From contig JBALVL010000023.1 in the NCBI GenBank assembly GCA_036961355.1, positions 1-64,000 of the forward strand: a stretch of DNA of 64,000 nt, in the 5' to 3' direction. The notes under the pieces were generated by a model. That model searched no databases and was not told where the DNA came from. It worked only from the letters and a program-made list of their open reading frames with translations. Position 1 is the first letter of the stretch; each line of letters starts with the position of its first letter. The stretch comes from Motiliproteus sp036961355. GTDB taxonomy: Bacteria > Pseudomonadota > Gammaproteobacteria > Pseudomonadales > Balneatricaceae. This document shows positions 17,790 through 27,000 of this stretch, piece by piece. The position numbers were made by a program, and so were the translations under genes.

Positions 17790-20774
17790 ATGAGTATCAA
17801 CCAAACTTTTCAACCTCTGATCTCAGCACTGCTATTGGTGATGTTTGCTTCATCGGCGCTGGCGGCCGAGTGTTCTGCAATCTTTCCCAGCGTTGTACAG
17901 ACTGCTGGCAACGCCGGAAGTATTGAGATTAAAAATAATGGTCACCTGTACGGTATTGAGGAAATTGCAGGTGAAAGGTTCGTTTATACGAAAACACTCA
18001 GTAGCCACGCTACCGCCTGTAATGATGATACCTGTACCCGCGAAAATTCACCTGCAGAGAAAGGCGCTTTTAATAGTTTTCCCGGTGGTGCAGATCTAGT
18101 CATCAGTGACTCTATGGGCTATTCGTTAAGCCCTGGTGACTACAATAGCCTGACGTTAATAAAGGACAGTATTCTGATTTTATCTCCAGGCCAATATACA
18201 TTTAAAAAAGGTGTTGTGTTTGAAGATGACACGAAAATTAATATCGCATCTAGTGGTTCTGTTCAATTTTACGGCAAAGAAATAATTGATATTCAAAAAA
18301 GGGTTCAAATAAACCAGACAGGAGACGGTGGTCGCCTGTTTATGTTTTCGGCCAAAGAAATTGTTATTGGAGAGGCAAGTCATATCAATGGATTACTATA
18401 TGCCGAAGCCATGATCGATGTGCAGTCGGGCACTGATGCGAGTAACTTAACCACACTGTTCGGCTCTTTTAGCACCCAAAAGGAGCTTGTTGTCTCCGCT
18501 TATGCTTCGGTTACCTTCGACGAAACCGCCATCGCAGAGACCGACTTTGGGGGTTTTTGCGAATCCGCACCGCAAGCGACAGTCGATCATTACGCTATCA
18601 GTTATGACGGTGGCAGCTCGTATGCCGCGGCCGATGGTGTTACCTGCGAAGCGTCCTACGTCACCGTGGTCGCGCATGGTTCGACCGACGATCACCAACC
18701 GGTAACCCCAGAAGCCACGACAACGATGACCTTGACTACCTTGCCCAATACCGCGACTTGGTCGGACAGTGGCACTAACAGCATTACGCATACCTTCGAT
18801 GGCTCAACCAGCTCAGTGACGCTGGCGCTGCAACAGACGGATGTGGCGACCATTAACATCAATGTAAACAACAGCAGCGGTAACGGTGACGAAGATCCTG
18901 GTGAAGATGCTTCGATCAGCTTTGCCGATGCGGTGTTTTTGTTTTATAGCGACGGGGTGGCCAATGCTATAGGCACTCAGATCGCTGGAAAACCCTCCAA
19001 TCAGCTCCCCGGAAATCAGACGTTGCAGCTACGTGCGGTTCGCACCAACGATGACACCGGAGCCTGCGAAGCCTTGTTGAGTGACAATGAGACGGTGCAG
19101 GTGGCTTATCAGTGTAGCGATCCGGATACTTGCCAGGCAGGTAACCGGGTCGTAATTCACGGTAACGGTTCGACAGCGATTACGGGCAACCCTGCCAGCA
19201 GCGTCAGCAGTTATACCGATGTTCAGCTTGATTTTGGTGATGATGGCATCGCTCCCTTCAGCTTCGATTACAGTGATGCCGGTAAATTGATATTGCACGC
19301 CAACAAGCAGATCGAGGCGGAGGGAGACAACCCCGAGGCGACGTTAGCAGGGACCTCCAACAGCTTTATTGTTCGCCCTTTCGGGTTTTATCTCGATGTC
19401 ATCGATAACTCCGCTGCTGAAGATGCCGGTGGGGATCCTTTTAAGATTGCTGGAGATGTTTTCACCACCGATGTTAGTGCCGTTGTTTGGCAAGCGGAGG
19501 ATGACGACGGCTCAAGCGGAGGGGTCGCCAACGACGGCATTCCCGACAGTAACGAGGCGCTGGAATTTAATGCGACTACTCCCAATTTCGGTCAGGAGAG
19601 CGCAGCCGATACGGTGATGATTGATCATTTGCTGGTTGCGCCGGACGGTGGTGATAATCCGGAACTAATAGAGCGCGAATTTAGTGGTTTTAGTAACGGC
19701 ACTAGCAGTAACGATGGCATGAGTTGGTCGGAAGTGGGCATCATCAGTTTTGCGGCTGACCTGAGCGATAAAGACTATCTCGGCAGTGGCGAATCAGTAA
19801 TTGGCACTGTGGATAGTGTCGGTCGATTCTACCCGGATCACTTCGAACTTATCACCTCGGCGCTGACCAACCGAAGCGACCTTGTCGGTTGTGTTGACAG
19901 TGACTTTACCTATCTGCATGAAAGCTTTAACAGCACCATGACGCTACAGGCTAATAATATCGATGACTTGGTAACCAAGAACTATACCGACGATTTTGCC
20001 AAGTTGATCACTTACGAGCAACTTGGGTTTGGTGTGCTAGGCGATGATGTTGATCTGACTTCGCGGCTGGAGCAGGGAACCAATAGCGCCATTATCAACT
20101 GGCCGACGGTTGATAATACGCAGGCGGGGATTGGCTCGATCGATGTTGATCTGATGTTGTTACGCAATACCCTGCCGGACGGTCCTGATACCGAACCGGA
20201 CGGCCCGTTTGAGTTGTTACAGGTCGGCATTGCCCCCGACGATGGCGACGCGGTACTGGCCAGCTTTGATCTGGATATCAACGGTGACGGCAGTAATGAT
20301 TATGCAGAAGTCGGTCAAACCGAAGTGTATTTTGGCCGGATACGTATTGAGAATGCATTTGGCCCCGAAACTGAACCACTGACGATGACGGCACTGGTCG
20401 AATACTGGAACGGCAGCGCTTTTGTCACCAACCCGGACGATAACTGCTCCGAGCTGGCGATTACCACGGATCCGGTCGGTCCGGATGGGATAACTGTTGG
20501 CAGCGGCAGCTCCGACATGACCAATAATACGCCGGTGCTGGCGGGTGATTTGGGTATTAATTTCAGTGCACCGGGAGCCGGTAACAGTGGCGACATCAAC
20601 GTGCGGCTGCACACCGTGGGTGAACCGGCGGATTCGGGGATCGACAGTCTACCTTGGTTGCAATTCGACTGGGATAACGACGGCCGTTTCGACGATGATC
20701 CCGGTGGCCGGATAGCAACGTTTGGCCGTTATCGCGGTAATGACCGGGTCTTCTTCTGGCGTGAAAATAATTGA
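17790..20774 (+). CDS. Large secreted MshQ-like (DUF6701-type) protein
   Basis: A 994-aa exported protein with a signal peptide (LLLVMFASSALAA, cleaved near residue 26). The first ~250 residues look like a beta-rich adhesin or polymer-forming region. The rest is long beta-sandwich-like sequence rich in Asp, Asn, Thr and Ser with few Lys. The extreme C-terminus, GGRIATFGRYRGNDRVFFWRE, matches the end of MSHA biogenesis protein MshQ and DUF6701 proteins. No pilin, ATPase or secretin gene lies nearby, so it is an orphan of the MSHA system. The start ATG 17790 is set by the signal peptide. The first ~600 bp are more AT-rich than the rest. Confidence 0.75.
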   Translation: MSINQTFQPLISALLLVMFASSALAAECSAIFPSVVQTAGNAGSIEIKNNGHLYGIEEIAGERFVYTKTLSSHATACNDDTCTRENSPAEKGAFNSFPGGADLVISDSMGYSLSPGDYNSLTLIKDSILILSPGQYTFKKGVVFEDDTKINIASSGSVQFYGKEIIDIQKRVQINQTGDGGRLFMFSAKEIVIGEASHINGLLYAEAMIDVQSGTDASNLTTLFGSFSTQKELVVSAYASVTFDETAIAETDFGGFCESAPQATVDHYAISYDGGSSYAAADGVTCEASYVTVVAHGSTDDHQPVTPEATTTMTLTTLPNTATWSDSGTNSITHTFDGSTSSVTLALQQTDVATININVNNSSGNGDEDPGEDASISFADAVFLFYSDGVANAIGTQIAGKPSNQLPGNQTLQLRAVRTNDDTGACEALLSDNETVQVAYQCSDPDTCQAGNRVVIHGNGSTAITGNPASSVSSYTDVQLDFGDDGIAPFSFDYSDAGKLILHANKQIEAEGDNPEATLAGTSNSFIVRPFGFYLDVIDNSAAEDAGGDPFKIAGDVFTTDVSAVVWQAEDDDGSSGGVANDGIPDSNEALEFNATTPNFGQESAADTVMIDHLLVAPDGGDNPELIEREFSGFSNGTSSNDGMSWSEVGIISFAADLSDKDYLGSGESVIGTVDSVGRFYPDHFELITSALTNRSDLVGCVDSDFTYLHESFNSTMTLQANNIDDLVTKNYTDDFAKLITYEQLGFGVLGDDVDLTSRLEQGTNSAIINWPTVDNTQAGIGSIDVDLMLLRNTLPDGPDTEPDGPFELLQVGIAPDDGDAVLASFDLDINGDGSNDYAEVGQTEVYFGRIRIENAFGPETEPLTMTALVEYWNGSAFVTNPDDNCSELAITTDPVGPDGITVGSGSSDMTNNTPVLAGDLGINFSAPGAGNSGDINVRLHTVGEPADSGIDSLPWLQFDWDNDGRFDDDPGGRIATFGRYRGNDRVFFWRENN

Positions 20775-20858
20775 TGGCCGCTAAGGGGAAAGGAACATCA
20801 CCTTGACCCGTCACTGCCGCGTTTAGCGTTCTGCTTCGTCATTCTAGTTCTTGCTCTC

Positions 20859-20886
20859 GCCCCATAAGTCCTGCGACTTATGGGGC
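20859..20886 (+). terminator. Terminator-like hairpin after the MshQ-like gene
   Basis: A 12-bp perfect stem (20859-20870 with 20875-20886), loop CTGC, is followed by a pyrimidine-rich GTTCTGTCT rather than a pure T tract. Confidence 0.65.
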
Positions 20887-20911
20887 GTTCTGTCTGAACC
20901 CTATTTAGGTA

Positions 20912-20933
20912 AGGTTAATCGGTATTTTAACCT
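20912..20933. promoter_or_regulatory. Inverted repeat, candidate operator of the XRE gene
   Basis: AGGTTAA (20912-20918) and TTAACCT (20927-20933) form a perfect 7-bp dyad with an 8-bp spacer, ending 40 bp before the XRE start. The size and place suit an autoregulatory site for an XRE dimer. This is inference only. Confidence 0.4.
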
Positions 20934-20973
20934 CATAATCAATCCCAAATAATAATTCAGAGAGGGGATACCG

Positions 20974-21566
20974 ATGGCAGACTGGCCGCTGTTGATACGG
21001 GCGTATCGAAAAGAACATGGACTTAAGCAGACCGTATTGGCTTACATGCTGAATGTTGACCAGACTACGGTTTCCCGATGGGAGCGCGGTAAAGACCGGC
21101 CGTCGGTAGTGATTCAAAAGCGCTTGCGTGATCTGTTCTGCAGTGAACAGGACGCTGCTCTCAGCGCGGTCTCCCGGACAGTACGTTTTGCACCGGGGCG
21201 GGCGGCAATTATGCTACCTGGTACACGTATTGTAGAGATATCAGACGGTTATTTTGACCTGTTTCAGGCTGGCCGTAGTGACTTGCGAGGGGGCTTGATG
21301 CGCCACTTTGTGGCGATGATTTCTATCAGCAGTATATGGTGCCGGTAGGTGAGGCGGGTATCTATTCGGGTGAAGTGGCGCGGGTTGATTATGTGGCGCC
21401 AGTTCTGCTTGATGATGGCTCACGGCGCTATAGCCGCTCCAGCGTAGATCCGGTGTTTGGCAGTCACGGTGTTTACACCGTTTCGCACAGCGCGTTTGTA
21501 CCCAGCGATTATGCCCGCAGCCGCCCGCCGATGCTGATTCACCGATTTGACGAGCTGATCGATTAG
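20974..21566 (+). pseudogene. Frameshifted XRE-family regulator
   Basis: ATG 20974 follows a good AGAGGGG site. The N-terminal helix-turn-helix is intact (YRKEHGLKQTVLAYMLNVDQ, then TTVSRWERGKDRPSV). The reading frame ends at 21348. A second frame picks up with LDAPLCGDDFYQQYMVPVGEAG and runs to 21566. Adding one G to the GGGGG run at about 21289-21293 would join them into a 197-aa protein with a PAS-like C-terminal sensor domain. So this is either a natural one-base deletion or a homopolymer sequencing error. As read, only a 124-aa DNA-binding fragment would be made. It may control itself and the small exported peptide just downstream. Confidence 0.75.
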
Positions 21567-21593
21567 CGATTGGTAATTTCTCAGGAGAAAGAG

Positions 21594-21803
21594 ATGAAGC
21601 GACCTTCGAAAACGTCCGCAATAACCGTCATCAAGACGACAGTTGCGACAACGGGCATGTTAACCGCTATCTGGTTTGCCTCACCCGCGTTTGCACAGGT
21701 TGGCGGTAATCTGATCGACAGTGCCGGTCAATTGATTGAAAGTAGTGGTATTGGTCAGCGGAGCCGGGTGCAACAGTTCAACTGCATAACTACCGACCAC
21801 TAA
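21594..21803 (+). CDS. Small exported protein of unknown function
   Basis: A 69-aa product starting at ATG 21594, preceded by AGGAGAAAGAG. A clear signal peptide (basic MKRPSK, a hydrophobic stretch, then SPAFAQV with cleavage after AFA) leaves a mature peptide of about 35 residues beginning QVGGNLIDSAG. It lies 27 bp after the frameshifted XRE gene and is probably co-transcribed with it. No family is recognised. Confidence 0.6.
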   Translation: MKRPSKTSAITVIKTTVATTGMLTAIWFASPAFAQVGGNLIDSAGQLIESSGIGQRSRVQQFNCITTDH

Positions 21804-21840
21804 CGGGCCTGCTGCAAGAACGTTAGCGGTGAGTTGAACG

Positions 21841-24063
21841 TCAGACTACCTCGACCCGATTGCGGCCCGTTTCTTTTGCCTGATATAACGCCTGGTCAAC
21901 CCGCTTGACGATCGATTCGGATGTGTCTCCCCGCTGATATAGGCTGATGCCAAAGCTGGCTGTCTGTTGGATCTCACTGTCAAACTTACCGTTAGCGATG
22001 AGCTGGCGCAGGTTCTCCGCCATTATCAAGCTGCCGCTCAGGTGGCTATCAGGGGACAGAATAATGAACTCCTCACCGCCCCAGCGGCAAAGGATATCGT
22101 TGTGACGAATATTTTGGCTTAGGATCTCAGCGACTTCGATCAGAACTTGATCACCGGTCTGGTGGCCATGGGTATCATTGACCTGCTTGAAATAATCGAT
22201 ATCCATCATAATGATTGAGAACGTTGCATTATCATGCTCGGCGCGATCGATCTCGTGTAACAAACTCACCTCAAAACCTGAGCGGTTGAACACTTTAGTC
22301 AGGGCGTCGGTACTCGATAACTGCTGCAGGTGGACGTTATCTTGTTGCATCCGGTGTCGTTCAGAGTGGAGCTTTCTATTCCACAAAACTACCGTAATAA
22401 TGACCAGCAATGCGCCTGCTAAAATACTCCAGATCAGCGGTGACATCATCGGTGTTTCAATGGTGGTTTTTACCCATCGATTGTAGATCCTATCCCGCTC
22501 GGAGACGCTCAGTGTATCGATCGCTTTTTGCATAATGCTACGTAACAGCGGTTCATCGGACCGAACTCCCGACCGTAAACTGTAACCCGATGCCAGTTTG
22601 GCAGCGACCTTCAATCCGCTGAGTTTTTCGGTGCGGATGGTGTAGGCCAGTGTCGCGGTGCTACCGATATAGCCAAACACCTTGTCAGTTCGAACTAACT
22701 CCAGCCCTGCAGAGATATTGTCGACTTCGATCAGCTTGATCGTGGGGTAGGTACGTCGCAGGTAATCAACCGCAGCATAATCCCTGACTACGCTGTAGGT
22801 TTTATCCAGCTCGGCCGAAAAGTCATCAATAAATAAGCGGCTATCCTTTGTTGCCACAACATAGGGAAACGAGACATAGGGTGAGGTGAATATCATGTAC
22901 TGCGAACGGTCATCGGTCTTGTTTGCCATTGCCAGCACATCACAGCGACGCGTTTTCATCGCCTCCAGCGATTCACTCCAGGTGCGAAGCACCACCGGTT
23001 TAAATGTGACGCCCAACCGTTCGGAGAACAGTTTGAAGTGACCGGCGGTCATGCCGACCAGCTTGCCATCGTCGCTGAACGCCTCGTAAGGCAACCAGTT
23101 GGGATCAATACACAGATTCAGCCGACCTTTGCTGTTTAAGTAGGCCCTCTCTTGGTTACTGAGCATGATATCTGCGGGCTTGGTGTTGTCACTCATGTGA
23201 ATCCAGCGGCGCTCAATTATCTTGAACTCTTTGGCGCTAATGCTGGCGGCCGCTTTATCGAGAATGCTTTGCAGTAGCGGGTAATCTTTGCGAATCCCGA
23301 TATGCATCGAATGGTCGGAACGCTCTTCTGGCGTCATGCTGATATGGTCTACCACCCGGAAATTGTTGATTCCGAATGATTTTGTATAGTAGTTAAACAG
23401 TAATGGCGTATCGACGATTGCGTCGAGAGTGGTGTTGTTGAGCAATTTTACCAGGTCTATGGCACCAGGTTTTTCAACCAGAATAATGCCGCCGGGTAAC
23501 GCGTCTCGGATTAACGGGATGGTACTGGATGAGGCGATTACACCGACCTTCATTCCACGCAGGTCGTTTAAATTGCGAATGCGGTTGTCGTCAGGCCGTG
23601 CAAAAACAGCGATTTTTGTTTCGTAATAGGGTCGGGTGAACAGGGTGTATTGTTCGCGCTCGGTGGTCCTGTAGAGCACCGGCATAGCGTCGATTTCACC
23701 GCGTTTAAAAGCGTCGAGTAGTTGGGTCCAGCTAAGGTTGTTGACGAACTCTAACTGCAATCCGGCTCTAGCGGCTACCAGCCTGAAATGATCGATCACC
23801 AGCCCATCGGGTTGGCCGAATTCATTAAAATCAAAGGGTGGCCAGTCCATCGCGTTGGCAATTTTGATGGTGGGATGTGATTGGATAAAGTCGCGCTCTT
23901 CTGCGCTCAGCTTAATGGTGATATCGGCGTTAACCGATGTACATAGCACTAGCAGCAGCAACAATACTGGGATGATGGATTTAAAGCGCAAGTGCATGAG
24001 TATTGTCTGGTTACCGCACCGTGGGTGCCAAAGGTTTTCCATTGTATGCCGCTTCGATCTCAT
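21841..24063 (-). CDS. Diguanylate cyclase with two periplasmic substrate-binding sensor domains
   Basis: A 740-aa membrane receptor. An N-terminal hydrophobic signal/anchor (SIIPVLLLLLVLC) is followed by two tandem SBP_bac_3-type domains (landmarks FTRPYYETKIAVFAR and FTSPYVSFPYVVAT). A transmembrane helix (LIWSILAGALLVIITVVLW) leads to a C-terminal GGDEF domain. The active-site motif is GGEEF, preceded five residues earlier by RHND, a complete RxxD inhibitory I-site, so c-di-GMP synthesis with product inhibition is expected. Periplasmic amino-acid-like ligands are inferred to control it. The start is uncertain: ATGs at 24063, 24042 and 23997 are in frame and none has a clear ribosome binding site. 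Confidence 0.88.
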   Translation of the reverse strand: MRSKRHTMENLWHPRCGNQTILMHLRFKSIIPVLLLLLVLCTSVNADITIKLSAEERDFIQSHPTIKIANAMDWPPFDFNEFGQPDGLVIDHFRLVAARAGLQLEFVNNLSWTQLLDAFKRGEIDAMPVLYRTTEREQYTLFTRPYYETKIAVFARPDDNRIRNLNDLRGMKVGVIASSSTIPLIRDALPGGIILVEKPGAIDLVKLLNNTTLDAIVDTPLLFNYYTKSFGINNFRVVDHISMTPEERSDHSMHIGIRKDYPLLQSILDKAAASISAKEFKIIERRWIHMSDNTKPADIMLSNQERAYLNSKGRLNLCIDPNWLPYEAFSDDGKLVGMTAGHFKLFSERLGVTFKPVVLRTWSESLEAMKTRRCDVLAMANKTDDRSQYMIFTSPYVSFPYVVATKDSRLFIDDFSAELDKTYSVVRDYAAVDYLRRTYPTIKLIEVDNISAGLELVRTDKVFGYIGSTATLAYTIRTEKLSGLKVAAKLASGYSLRSGVRSDEPLLRSIMQKAIDTLSVSERDRIYNRWVKTTIETPMMSPLIWSILAGALLVIITVVLWNRKLHSERHRMQQDNVHLQQLSSTDALTKVFNRSGFEVSLLHEIDRAEHDNATFSIIMMDIDYFKQVNDTHGHQTGDQVLIEVAEILSQNIRHNDILCRWGGEEFIILSPDSHLSGSLIMAENLRQLIANGKFDSEIQQTASFGISLYQRGDTSESIVKRVDQALYQAKETGRNRVEVV

Positions 24064-24364
24064 GCTGATAGGGTTAACACAACAGTTATTGACTTAACAC
24101 AATGGTTTATTAGATCTGGATATTATTGATAGAAATCACACCGAATGGTCGGAAGTAACATTGAATTCCCCGTGATTTTTGAGTAGCGCTGTCTGTAGCG
24201 GTTAGCTCCTATCTAGACCTGCACCTATTTTCACCTACGAGATTACTGTATTTGGATGATGGCTGTGGCCGACACTGGGATTGCCACTGCGGTTTGTTTG
24301 TTGATTCGGCAATCCGGCAGTTCAGCAATCCGTTTTGCTGTTAGCCACAGATAGGGATAGAAAA
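24064..24364. other. Divergent intergenic region with an inverted repeat
   Basis: No gene is seen in these 301 bp between the GGDEF gene (minus) and the MBL gene (plus). GGATTGCC (24278-24285) and GGCAATCC (24308-24315) form an 8-bp dyad with a 22-bp spacer, and GCAATCCG recurs just after. Promoters of both genes must lie here. Confidence 0.5.
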
Positions 24365-25303
24365 ATGAAGATAAAACTTATGAACACTAGAGGCTTTGCC
24401 GCTGCGCTGTTGATGGCCTCAACCGTCGTCAGTGCCAATACGCTAGTTAAGGTTGATGACCATGTTTATGCCTACCTGGGCACCGACGATTACTCAGCGG
24501 CCAACAGTTACGGAGCCAATGCGGGCATCGTCATCGGAGAGGACGCCGTATTGGTGATCGATACTCAGATCTCTTCGCAGCGCGCTCAGCAATTTATCGC
24601 TGCGATCCGCACCGTTACTGACAAGCCGATCCGCTACGCGCTCAATACCCATTTTCATTCTGACCATTCGTTCGGTAATGCCGATTTTGCCGCGCTGGGC
24701 GCAACGGTGATCTCGCACACCATGGCTGACAGCTACATGAAAAAATGGTCGCAGAAAATTCTCGATAAAGGCTGGTCCGGCCTGACCCAAGAACAGTCGG
24801 CCGGAACCCGCATCGTTTACCCTGATGTGACATTCTCGGAGTCGCTGTCGATCGACCTGGGCGGGATCAGACCTCAGCTGGTGTTTAACACCCATTCGCA
24901 CACCAAAGGTAGCGTGTTTTTCCATCTGCCCGAGCAGAAAATACTGTTTGCCGGTGACCTGTTGTTTAATGATTACCACCCTAATATGGGGGCTTCGGAC
25001 GTCGATGGCTGGGTCGAAACGCTGGATCGGGTCAGTGCGCTGGATATCGAAACGATTGTACCCGGGCACGGGCCATTATCGGGTAAGCAGGATCTGGCCG
25101 AGTTGCGCAGTTACTTACTGATGTTTGATGAAAAGGCTAAAGAGTTCGCCACCGATTCGGCTGATATCAAAGCGGTTCAAGCCAAACTGCTGGCTGTGAT
25201 GCCGCACCGCAGTCATGGAGAAAGCGCGATTAAGTCGAGTCTAAAATGGAAATATATGCGCAAACCGGCTAAACCCAAACCGGTGACAACCGCTAAAAAG
25301 TGA
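24365..25303 (+). CDS. Periplasmic MBL-fold metallohydrolase
   Basis: A 312-aa exported metallo-beta-lactamase-fold hydrolase. The signal peptide covers GFAAALLMASTVVSAN. The metal motif NTHFHSDHSFGN (HxHxDH), the second His in NTHSHTKGS, Asp in LFAGDLLFND and His in VPGHGPLSG are all present, so an active dinuclear zinc site is likely. Its closest known style is the subclass-B-like periplasmic hydrolases, not proven beta-lactamases. ATG 24365 is chosen because it starts the signal peptide. The C-terminal tail is rich in Lys and Pro. It is monocistronic, ended by a strong bidirectional terminator. Confidence 0.85.
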   Translation: MKIKLMNTRGFAAALLMASTVVSANTLVKVDDHVYAYLGTDDYSAANSYGANAGIVIGEDAVLVIDTQISSQRAQQFIAAIRTVTDKPIRYALNTHFHSDHSFGNADFAALGATVISHTMADSYMKKWSQKILDKGWSGLTQEQSAGTRIVYPDVTFSESLSIDLGGIRPQLVFNTHSHTKGSVFFHLPEQKILFAGDLLFNDYHPNMGASDVDGWVETLDRVSALDIETIVPGHGPLSGKQDLAELRSYLLMFDEKAKEFATDSADIKAVQAKLLAVMPHRSHGESAIKSSLKWKYMRKPAKPKPVTTAKK

Positions 25304-25341
25304 TTGTTGTTGTGTGATTATTGTTGTGTGAATTTATGTTG

Positions 25342-25374
25342 AAAAAAGGGCCGCTAATCCAGCGGCCCTTTTTT
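25342..25374. terminator. Bidirectional rho-independent terminator
   Basis: A 14-bp stem (25342-25355 with 25361-25374), with A6 at the left foot and T6 at the right, has a 5-nt loop. It separates the MBL gene from glcDEF. Confidence 0.9.
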
Positions 25375-25533
25375 GGACTGTGTGTTTGTTAACGGTTGCC
25401 GTTATTGCCAATCTCTGGGCGTACTCCAGACAAACGCCTTCAACTAATGAATCTTGACTGGATTGCGATCAGGCTGGATTCTCTGATGGAGGATCAATAC
25501 GATAATGATAATAAACAGGATTTGAGGCTTTCT

Positions 25534-27000
25534 ATGAATCAACCCAGCAAGCCGAGCCGGGCCGAATTGGCGCAACGCTTTCGACAGTTTATCGACCCTC
25601 AAGCGGTGATCGAAGATTCGGAAACTCAAAAGCCTTACGAGTGTGATGGCTTGTCGATGTATTGCGAGATGCCGATGCTGGTGGTATTGCCCAGTACGGT
25701 GGAGCAAGTGCAGCGGGTGATGCAGCTTTGCCATCAATACCAACTGCCGGTGGTAGCACGTGGCGCGGGTACAGGCTTGTGCGCGGGGTCAATGCCGCAC
25801 CCAGATGGGGTGGTTTTATCGCTGGCCAAACTAACCGAGATTATCGACATTGATCCTCTGGCGCGTACCGCCCGATTGCAACCTGGGGTGCGTAATTTGG
25901 CGATCAGCGAGGCCGCGGCCGTGCACGGTCTTTACTACGGTCCGGATCCTTCCTCACAAATAGCTTGCACCATTGGTGGCAACGTGGCGGAAAACTCCGG
26001 TGGCGTACATTGCCTCAAATACGGACTGACCGTTCATAACATCCTTAAAGTTGAGATGATCACCGCCGAAGGTGAACGGGTGGTGATTGGTAGCGATGGT
26101 CTCGATAGCTGCGGCATCGATCTGTTGGCGCTGATCACAGGCTCTGAAGGGTTGCTGGGGGTGGTAACCGAAATCACCGTCAAGTTGCTACCGTCACCTG
26201 AGCAAGCGCGTGTGGTGATGGCGGCGTTCGACAGCGTGCAGCAGGCTGCCGATGCGGTCGGCGATATTATTTCGCACGGTATCATCCCGGCGGGACTTGA
26301 AATGATGGATAGCTACGCCATCAAAGCGGCCGAAGATTTCGCTCAAGCAGGTTATCCCAAAGATGCGCAGGCGCTACTGCTGTGCGAGGTCGATGGCACC
26401 ATGGAAGAGGTGCACGAGCATATTGCGTTGGTAGAGCGGCTGTTTAAACAGTTCGGCGCGACCTCGACCCGAACGTCGCAGAATGAAGCGGAACGGGCGC
26501 TACTGTGGAAAGGGCGTAAGAATGCCTTCCCGGCAGTTGGTCGGATCTCTCCCGATTACTACTGTATGGACGGGACCATTCCGCGTAGCCAGCTGGCACA
26601 TGTCCTGAGCGAGATGCAGCGACTGTCCGACCATTACCAGTTGCGGGTTGCCAATGTATTTCATGCCGGTGACGGTAACTTGCACCCGTTAATTCTGTTT
26701 GATGCCAACGTTGCGGGAGAGTTTGAAAAGACCGAAGAGTTCGGCGGCAAGATTCTGGAACTTTGCGTCGAAGTCGGCGGTTGTATCACTGGCGAGCACG
26801 GGGTTGGAATCGAGAAGATCCGGCAGATGCCTGTGCAGTTTAATCAGCAGGAACTGCTTCAGTTTAACGCCATCAAGCACGCTTTCGATCCGCACGAACG
26901 GCTCAACCCCGGCAAAGGGATTCCGCTGCTCAAACGGTGCCAGGAGTATCGGGCACTCGACGATAGTAGCCTGAAAACCAATGAAAAGGGGGCGATATGA
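25534..27000 (+). CDS. glcD: Glycolate oxidase subunit GlcD (FAD-linked)
   Basis: Catalytic FAD subunit of glycolate dehydrogenase, which oxidises glycolate to glyoxylate at the inner membrane. From ATG 25534 it is 488 aa. The FAD_binding_4 region shows PVVARGAGTGLCAGSMPH and GGNVAENSGG. The C-terminal FAD-oxidase domain shows VFHAGDGNLHP and TGEHGVGIEK. This start is preferred over the longer frame (from 25396) because of GAGG at 7-bp spacing and the family N-terminus. The stop overlaps the glcE start (ATGA), giving translational coupling. Confidence 0.95.
   Translation: MNQPSKPSRAELAQRFRQFIDPQAVIEDSETQKPYECDGLSMYCEMPMLVVLPSTVEQVQRVMQLCHQYQLPVVARGAGTGLCAGSMPHPDGVVLSLAKLTEIIDIDPLARTARLQPGVRNLAISEAAAVHGLYYGPDPSSQIACTIGGNVAENSGGVHCLKYGLTVHNILKVEMITAEGERVVIGSDGLDSCGIDLLALITGSEGLLGVVTEITVKLLPSPEQARVVMAAFDSVQQAADAVGDIISHGIIPAGLEMMDSYAIKAAEDFAQAGYPKDAQALLLCEVDGTMEEVHEHIALVERLFKQFGATSTRTSQNEAERALLWKGRKNAFPAVGRISPDYYCMDGTIPRSQLAHVLSEMQRLSDHYQLRVANVFHAGDGNLHPLILFDANVAGEFEKTEEFGGKILELCVEVGGCITGEHGVGIEKIRQMPVQFNQQELLQFNAIKHAFDPHERLNPGKGIPLLKRCQEYRALDDSSLKTNEKGAI

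Noticed and set aside
24365..25303. True antibiotic-degrading metallo-beta-lactamase
   Set aside because: The zinc motifs fit the broad MBL fold, but nothing in the sequence shows beta-lactam specificity.
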